DNA from: JALYQB01 sp035640155
Lineage (GTDB): Bacteria; Actinomycetota; Actinomycetes; Mycobacteriales; Pseudonocardiaceae
Length of the DNA stretch: 10,690 nucleotides
Assembly (NCBI GenBank): GCA_035640155.1
Contig: DASQWR010000164.1
Location: 1-10,690 of the forward strand
Direction: 5' to 3'
The notes under the pieces are model-generated. The model saw only the letters and a list, made by a program, of their open reading frames with translations. It made no database searches and was not told the origin of the DNA. Shown one piece after another: positions 6,001-10,690 of the stretch. Position numbers and translations under genes: made by a program. Each line of letters begins with the position of its first letter. The first letter of the stretch is position 1.

Positions 6001-6870
6001 TCAGGCCGTTTGCACGGTGGCTCCGAGCCGGTCGACGTCCAGCCGATAGCTGGTGAACCCGTCACTGTCAACGTCGGCGGGCAGCCCCCCATTCCGCGGC
6101 AGCGCGAGCACGGTCGGACCGGCGCCGGAGACCGCGGCCGGCACCCCGGCCGCGCGCAGCGCGTCGACGAGGTTGCCGGTGGCGGGATAGGCGGCCCGGC
6201 GGTATGGCTGGTGCAGCCGGTCTTCCAGCGCGGTGTGCAGCAGTTGCGGGGCCGCGGTGAGCGCGTGCACGGCCAGTGCGGCGCGGCCGGCGGCGAACGC
6301 GGCGTCGGCGTGCGGCACCGCGGCGGGCAGCAGCGCCCGGGTGGCGTCGGTGGACGAGGTGGTCGCCGGCACCAGCAGCACGGGGGTGAGCTCCGGGTGC
6401 GGCTCCAGGCGGGTCGCCCGGAACCGGCCGCCGACGCTCCACGCCACCGCGAGTCCGCCGTACAGGCACGCGGCGGCATTGTCCGCGTGCCGCTCGAACC
6501 CGGCCGCGATCTCCAGCGCTGCGGCATCTGGCTCCGCACCGGCAAGTCCATAGGCGGCGAGCACCCCGCTCACCACCGCCGCGGCCGAGGAACCCAGGCC
6601 CCGGGCGTGCGGGATGCGGTTGCGGCAGTGCAGCTGCAGGTTCGAGGTCTCCAGGCGCAGGTGCGCACCCGCCGCGCGCAACGCCCGGACCACCAGGTGG
6701 CGCTCGTCGGTGGGCACCTGGCCGGCGCCCTCGCCCTCCACCTCGACGTGCACCCCGCGGCCCTCGGTGCACACCTCCACCTCGTCATGCCACGCCAGCG
6801 CCAGCGCCAGCGCGTCGAACCCGGAGCCGAGGTTGGCGGTGGAGGCCGGCACCCGTACCCGTACCCGCAT
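6001..6870 (-). CDS. thrB: Homoserine kinase
   Basis: ThrB phosphorylates L-homoserine with ATP to O-phospho-L-homoserine, the step before threonine synthase. The 289-residue protein is a standard GHMP kinase. It has an N-terminal beta strand with VPASTANLGSGFDALALAL (7-25), the ATP-binding glycine/serine loop HARGLGSSAAA (88-98), and a C-terminal GHMP motif with AAVSGAGPTVLAL near residue 260. The length is usual for actinobacteria. The ATG at 6870 has GGAAGGAG 9 nt upstream. It is the last gene of lysA-hom-thrC-thrB, 48 nt after thrC, with a small hairpin (6887-6905) touching its ribosome-binding site. No oddity is seen within the coding sequence. Confidence 0.97.
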   Translation of the reverse strand: MRVRVRVPASTANLGSGFDALALALAWHDEVEVCTEGRGVHVEVEGEGAGQVPTDERHLVVRALRAAGAHLRLETSNLQLHCRNRIPHARGLGSSAAAVVSGVLAAYGLAGAEPDAAALEIAAGFERHADNAAACLYGGLAVAWSVGGRFRATRLEPHPELTPVLLVPATTSSTDATRALLPAAVPHADAAFAAGRAALAVHALTAAPQLLHTALEDRLHQPYRRAAYPATGNLVDALRAAGVPAAVSGAGPTVLALPRNGGLPADVDSDGFTSYRLDVDRLGATVQTA

Positions 6871-6886
6871 CGACGGGCACTCCTTC

Positions 6887-6905
6887 CCACGTGGTCCCGA
6901 CGTGG
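6887..6905 (-). promoter_or_regulatory. Small hairpin abutting the thrB ribosome-binding site
   Basis: CCACGT (6905-6900) can pair with ACGTGG (6892-6887) across a 7-nt loop. It sits in the thrC-thrB gap, and its 3' base is the first base of the thrB Shine-Dalgarno. It could tune thrB translation or RNA processing; a 6-bp stem is also possible by chance in DNA this rich in GC. Confidence 0.3.
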
Positions 6906-6918
6906 CTGTGCTGCCGCG

Positions 6919-7995
6919 TCAGTGCAGCTCCAGGGCCGCAGCGACGGCAGCGGGGTCGACGGGGACGGCCTCGGGAGTCGGAATGTCCTGCAACGCGGTG
7001 CCGGGATCCTTCAGGCCGTGTCCGGTCACCGTGCAGACCACCAGCGAGCCGCGCGGGAGCCTCCCGTCGACCGCGACGGCGAGCAGGCCTGCCACCGAGG
7101 CGGCCGAAGCCGGTTCGACGAACACCCCCTCCCGCGCGGCGAGCAGGCGGTAGGAGTCCAGGATCTGCGTGTCGGTGACGGCGTCGAACAGCCCGCCCGA
7201 CTCGTCCCGGGCCCGGATGGCACCGTCCCAGGAAGCCGGGCTGCCGATCCGGATGGCGGTGGCGATGGTCTCCGGGTTCGCCACCGGGGCGCCCTTGACC
7301 AGCGGTGCCGCTCCCGCGGCCTGGAAGCCGAACATCCGTGGTGTGGTGGCTACCACGCCGCTCGCGGCGTACTCGGTGTAACCCATCCAGTACGCGGTGA
7401 TGTTGCCGGCGTTGCCCACCGGCAGACAGTGCACGTCCGGGGCGCGTCCCAGCACGTCGCACACCTCAAACGCGGCGCTCTTCTGACCATGCAGTCGCAC
7501 CGGGTTCACCGAGTTGACCAGCGCGGTGACCGGATAGTCCGCAGCGGTCTTGCGGGCGAGCTCCAGGCAGTCGTCGAAGTTCCCGTCCACCACGAGGATC
7601 CGGGCGCCGTAGGCGGTGGCCTGGGCGAGCTTGCCCAGCGCGACCTTGCCGCTGGGGACGAGCACCGCGGAGCCCAGGCCGGCCTTCGCGGCGTAGGCCG
7701 CGGCGGAGGCGGAGGTGTTGCCAGTGGACGCGCAGAGCACCGCCTTGGCACCGCGCGCCAACGCCGCAGTGACCGCGACGGTCATCCCGCGATCCTTGAA
7801 CGATCCGGTGGGGTTGGCGCCCTCGACCTTGAGCAGCACCTCACACCCGGTGAGCTCGGAGAGGTGGCCAGCGGGAAGCAGGGGAGTGTCGCCCTCCTGC
7901 AGCGTGACCACCGTCCAGTCCGGGGGCACCCCGATCCGGTCCCGGTAGGCGCCGATGACACCGGGCCAGGCCCGGCCGGTGACGAGCATTGCCAT
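6919..7995 (-). CDS. thrC: Threonine synthase
   Basis: ThrC is a PLP enzyme that converts O-phospho-L-homoserine to L-threonine and phosphate. The 358-residue protein is a fold-type II synthase of the short bacterial/plant-like type. It has EGDTPLLPA near the start, ANPTGSFKDRGM (60-71) with the PLP lysine Lys67, CASTGNTSASAAAYA (88-102), and the phosphate-binding GNAGNITAYW (about 204-213). I choose the ATG at 7995, whose A is the last base of the hom stop (TGATG), with GGAGGGAG 6-13 nt upstream. A GTG at 7998 or an ATG at 7989 would also work. The 1-nt overlap with hom implies translational coupling. The family length and all the motifs I know are intact. Confidence 0.97.
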   Translation of the reverse strand: MAMLVTGRAWPGVIGAYRDRIGVPPDWTVVTLQEGDTPLLPAGHLSELTGCEVLLKVEGANPTGSFKDRGMTVAVTAALARGAKAVLCASTGNTSASAAAYAAKAGLGSAVLVPSGKVALGKLAQATAYGARILVVDGNFDDCLELARKTAADYPVTALVNSVNPVRLHGQKSAAFEVCDVLGRAPDVHCLPVGNAGNITAYWMGYTEYAASGVVATTPRMFGFQAAGAAPLVKGAPVANPETIATAIRIGSPASWDGAIRARDESGGLFDAVTDTQILDSYRLLAAREGVFVEPASAASVAGLLAVAVDGRLPRGSLVVCTVTGHGLKDPGTALQDIPTPEAVPVDPAAVAAALELH

Positions 7996-9335
7996 CACAT
8001 CTCTCCCTCCACCCGCATCACGCTGACCACGGCGCGCACCACGTCCTGGCCCGCGAGCTTGTCCACGCAGGCGCGCAGCGCGGCGTCCGGCGCGGCGTGG
8101 GTGACGATCACCAGGCTGGCCCCTCCCACCACCAGGCTGGCCCCGTCCACCTCCGCGTCGCGGTCGAGCGCGGTCTGGCGCACCACGGAGATGGACACGC
8201 CGTGCTCGGCGAACACGAGCGCGACCTGGGCGAGGACGCCCGGCCGGTCGGCGACGTCGAGACTCACGTGGTAGCTCGTCGGAGTGTCTGCCATCGGGCG
8301 CAACGGCAGCTCCGCGTACGCCGACTCGCGCGGCCCCCGCCCCCCGGCCACCCCGTTGCGGGCCACCGCGACCAGGTCGCCGAGCACCGCGCTGGCGGTG
8401 GGCGCCCCACCCGCACCCTGGCCGTAGAACATCAGCGCACCGGCCGCCGCGGCCTCCACGAACACCGCGTTGAACGCGCCGCCGACGCTCGCGAGGGGGT
8501 GCGAGCGCGGGATCATCGCCGGGTACACCCGGGCCGAGACCGACTCGACGGCGTTGCCGGCCTCGTCGAGGTCGTGCACCCGCTCGCAGATCGCCAGCAG
8601 CTTCACCGTCCGGCCCAGCTCGCGCGCCGCGGCGATGTCCGCGGCAGAGACTTCCGCGATACCCTCGCGGTGCACATCGGCGCTGGTGACCCTGGTGTGG
8701 AAGGCGAGCGATGCGAGGATGGCGGCCTTGGACGCGGCGTCGTACCCGTCCACGTCCGCAGTGGGATCGGCCTCGGCGTAGCCCAGCCGGCTCGCCTCGT
8801 CCAGGGTCTCGGCGTAGCCGGCTCCGGAGGTGTCCATGGCGGAGAGGATGAAGTTGGTGGTGCCGTTGACGATGCCGGTGATGCGGTTGATCCGGTCCCC
8901 GGCCAGTGACTCGCGCAGCGGGCGCAGCAGCGGGATCGCCCCGGCGACGGCGGCCTCGAAGTAGAGGTCGGCACCGGAGGCGTCCGCGGCGGCGTAGAGG
9001 TCCGCACCCTGCTCGGCGAGCAGCACCTTGTTCGCGGTGACGACGCTGCGCCCGGTGCGCAGGGCCGCGAGCAGCAGTGACCGGGCCGGTTCGATGCCGC
9101 CGATCACCTCGACCACCACGTCGACGTCATCGCGGACGACGAGCTCGGACGCCTCGGTGGTGAGCAGCTCGGCGGGCACTTCCGGGTGCCGGTGCGGCCG
9201 GCGCACCGCCACCCCAACGACCCGCACCGGGGCGCCGACCCGCGCGGCGAGCTCGTCGGCCTGGTCAAGGAGTAGCCGCAGCACCTCGCGCCCGACGGTC
9301 CCGCAGCCGAGCAGCGCGACTCCGATGGCTCTCAC
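7995..9335 (-). CDS. hom: Homoserine dehydrogenase with ACT domain
   Basis: Hom reduces L-aspartate-4-semialdehyde to L-homoserine with NAD(P)H, the branch point to threonine and methionine. The 446-residue protein has an N-terminal Rossmann fold with LLGCGTVG (8-15) and VVTANKVLL (98-106, with Lys103). The catalytic domain has GIVNGTTNFIL (154-164), DGYDAASKAAILA (196-208, with catalytic Lys203) and MFYGQGAGGAPTASAV (302-317). A C-terminal ACT domain follows at about 355-440, starting SYHVSLDVADRPGVLAQ; in relatives this region mediates threonine feedback inhibition. It is monofunctional, with no aspartokinase domain. The GTG at 9335 overlaps the lysA stop by 4 nt (GTGA), so it is probably translationally coupled. 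The product is sometimes named thrA in mycobacteria. Confidence 0.97.
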   Translation of the reverse strand: MRAIGVALLGCGTVGREVLRLLLDQADELAARVGAPVRVVGVAVRRPHRHPEVPAELLTTEASELVVRDDVDVVVEVIGGIEPARSLLLAALRTGRSVVTANKVLLAEQGADLYAAADASGADLYFEAAVAGAIPLLRPLRESLAGDRINRITGIVNGTTNFILSAMDTSGAGYAETLDEASRLGYAEADPTADVDGYDAASKAAILASLAFHTRVTSADVHREGIAEVSAADIAAARELGRTVKLLAICERVHDLDEAGNAVESVSARVYPAMIPRSHPLASVGGAFNAVFVEAAAAGALMFYGQGAGGAPTASAVLGDLVAVARNGVAGGRGPRESAYAELPLRPMADTPTSYHVSLDVADRPGVLAQVALVFAEHGVSISVVRQTALDRDAEVDGASLVVGGASLVIVTHAAPDAALRACVDKLAGQDVVRAVVSVMRVEGEM

Positions 9336-10690
9336 GAGATTTCCAGGGACAGCAGGTCGGTGAGGGTCTCCCGGCGCAGCAGCGGCCGGTGCGTCCCGTC
9401 CCGGACCGCCACCACCGCGGGGCGGGGCAGCAGGTTGTACCGGCTGGACATGGAGTAGCAGTAGGCGCCGGTGCCGGCCACCGCGAGCAGGTCGCCGGGT
9501 GCCAGGTCGTCGGGCAGCCAGCAGTCCCGGACCACGACGTCCCCGGTCTCGCAGTGCTTGCCCACCACCCGGGACAGCGTCGGCTCGCTGCCGGAGGCCC
9601 GGGACACCAACCGGCAGTCATAGCTCGCGCCGTAGAGCGCGGTGCGCACGTTGTCGCTCATCCCGCCGTCCACGGACACGTACCGGCGCCGGGTGCTGGC
9701 GCCCAGGACGACGTCCTTGGTGGTGCCCACCTGGTAGAGGGTGACGGTGCCGGGACCGGCGATCGCCCGCCCCGGCTCGACGGCCAGCTGGGGGGCGGGC
9801 AGCCCGGCGGCGCGGCACTCGGCGTCCACGATGGACCGCAGCTGCGCTGCCAGCTCGGCGGGGGGCGGCGGGTCGTCGTCGGGGGTGTAGGCGATGCCCA
9901 GCCCTCCACCGAGGTCCAAGGTGGACACCGCCGCGGCCACGTCCGATCCGTGCTCGTCCCGGATCTCGCCGAGCAGCCCGACCATCCGGTGCGCGGCGAC
10001 CTCGAAGCCGTGCGCATCGAAGATCTGCGAGCCGATGTGGCTGTGCAGCCCGACGAGTGCGAGCCCGTCGGACTTCAGGACGCGGCGGACGGCCTCGGCG
10101 GCGTCCCCGGCGGCGAGCGAGAAGCCGAACTTCTGGTCCTCGTGCGCGGTGGCGATGAACTCGTGGGTGTGCGCCTCGACCCCGACCGTGACGCGGACCA
10201 GCACCGGTTGGACCGTGCCGCGCGCCCGCACCACGTCGTCCAGCCGGGCGATCTCGAGGAAGGAGTCGAGCACCACCGCACCCACCCCGGCCTCGACGGC
10301 GGCGGTGAGCTCGGCGCTGGACTTGTTGTTGCCGTGCAAGGCGATCCGCCCCGGCGGGAAGCCGGCGTGCAGCGCCACCGCGAGCTCCCCGCCGCTGCAC
10401 ACGTCGAGCCCGAGCCCCTCGTCAGCCACCCAACGGGCGATCTCGGCGCACAGGAACGCCTTGGAGGCGTAGTGCACCCGCTCCGGCGCCCCGAACGCCG
10501 TGGCGTGCGCGGCGCAGCGGTGCCGGAAGTCGTCCTCGTCCACCACGAACAGGGGAGTGCCGTAGGTCTCGACGAGCTCGCGGGCGTCCACGCCGGCCAG
10601 CCGGACCGCGCCGTCGGGTCCGCGGCGGGCGCCCTCGGGCCACACCCCGGGGTGCAGGCTGTCGAGCTCGGCGCCCCCTCCCGGCCGCGG
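9332..10690 (-). CDS. lysA: Diaminopimelate decarboxylase, 5' end beyond window
   Basis: LysA is a PLP enzyme that decarboxylates meso-diaminopimelate to L-lysine, the last lysine step. Counting from an internal GTG at 10645, the visible features are YGTPLFVVDEDDF (28-40), YASKAF (59-64) with the PLP lysine Lys62, HSHIGSQ, DLGGGLGIAY, EPGRA, GKHCETGD with the active-site Cys of the partner subunit, and YCYSMSSRYN near the C-terminus. The frame stays open upstream of 10645 to the window edge, and those 15 codons include ELDSLHPGVWP. That matches the N-terminal stretch of actinobacterial LysA (such as ELLHLAPNVWP in M. tuberculosis, from memory). The true start therefore lies beyond 10690 and the gene is partial here. 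Its stop overlaps hom by 4 nt. In mycobacteria argS precedes lysA. Confidence 0.96.
   Translation of the reverse strand, partial: PRPGGGAELDSLHPGVWPEGARRGPDGAVRLAGVDARELVETYGTPLFVVDEDDFRHRCAAHATAFGAPERVHYASKAFLCAEIARWVADEGLGLDVCSGGELAVALHAGFPPGRIALHGNNKSSAELTAAVEAGVGAVVLDSFLEIARLDDVVRARGTVQPVLVRVTVGVEAHTHEFIATAHEDQKFGFSLAAGDAAEAVRRVLKSDGLALVGLHSHIGSQIFDAHGFEVAAHRMVGLLGEIRDEHGSDVAAAVSTLDLGGGLGIAYTPDDDPPPPAELAAQLRSIVDAECRAAGLPAPQLAVEPGRAIAGPGTVTLYQVGTTKDVVLGASTRRRYVSVDGGMSDNVRTALYGASYDCRLVSRASGSEPTLSRVVGKHCETGDVVVRDCWLPDDLAPGDLLAVAGTGAYCYSMSSRYNLLPRPAVVAVRDGTHRPLLRRETLTDLLSLEIS

Noticed and set aside
5962..8274. 770-codon open frame on the plus strand
   Set aside because: It lies wholly opposite thrB, thrC and the start of the hom 3' end. 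It is low-complexity and rich in Arg/Gly/His, with no family motif; it is a by-product of GC bias.
10643..10654. 12-bp palindrome CACCCCGGGGTG
   Set aside because: It lies within the lysA coding frame (Leu-His-Pro-Gly-Val), where the codons explain it.

Overview
This is a high-GC window with strong G/C bias at third codon positions, and every convincing gene lies on the minus strand. The gene order lysA-hom-thrC-thrB-rho, the long mycobacterial-type Rho with a basic disordered insert, and the DUF4383, DUF3105 and Rv3400-like HAD proteins point to an actinomycete. The protein style suggests Pseudonocardiaceae, but that is a guess from memory, not a search.

In transcription order (high to low coordinates): 10690-6001 is a compact amino-acid operon. 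It holds lysA (5'-truncated by the window edge), hom, thrC and thrB, with 4-nt and 1-nt overlaps at the first two junctions and a 48-nt gap before thrB. LysA makes lysine from meso-diaminopimelate. Hom, ThrB and ThrC convert aspartate semialdehyde to homoserine, phosphohomoserine and threonine. Next comes a 320-bp non-coding stretch (6000-5681) with a good sigma-A-like promoter and a structured leader of about 260 nt for rho. Rho is followed 9 nt after its stop by a 16-bp perfect hairpin, a likely terminator.

Below the terminator (3600-1) is an accessory stretch. It contains a DUF3105 lipoprotein, a metallo-beta-lactamase-fold gene missing its middle third or more, a DUF4383 membrane protein behind a sigma-B/sigma-F-like promoter, a frameshifted SAM methyltransferase, and a beta-phosphoglucomutase-type HAD enzyme cut by the left window edge. 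In mycobacteria rho is followed by rpmE and prfA, so this stretch breaks the usual synteny.

The most interesting points are the cluster of disrupted genes at 0.7-2.8 kb, the stress-type promoter and adjacent palindrome before the DUF4383 gene, and the Rho insert and rho leader. I see no CRISPR array, tRNA, rRNA, insertion sequence or phage gene. I do not see a convincing undescribed multi-gene system; the core of the window is conserved metabolism and transcription termination.
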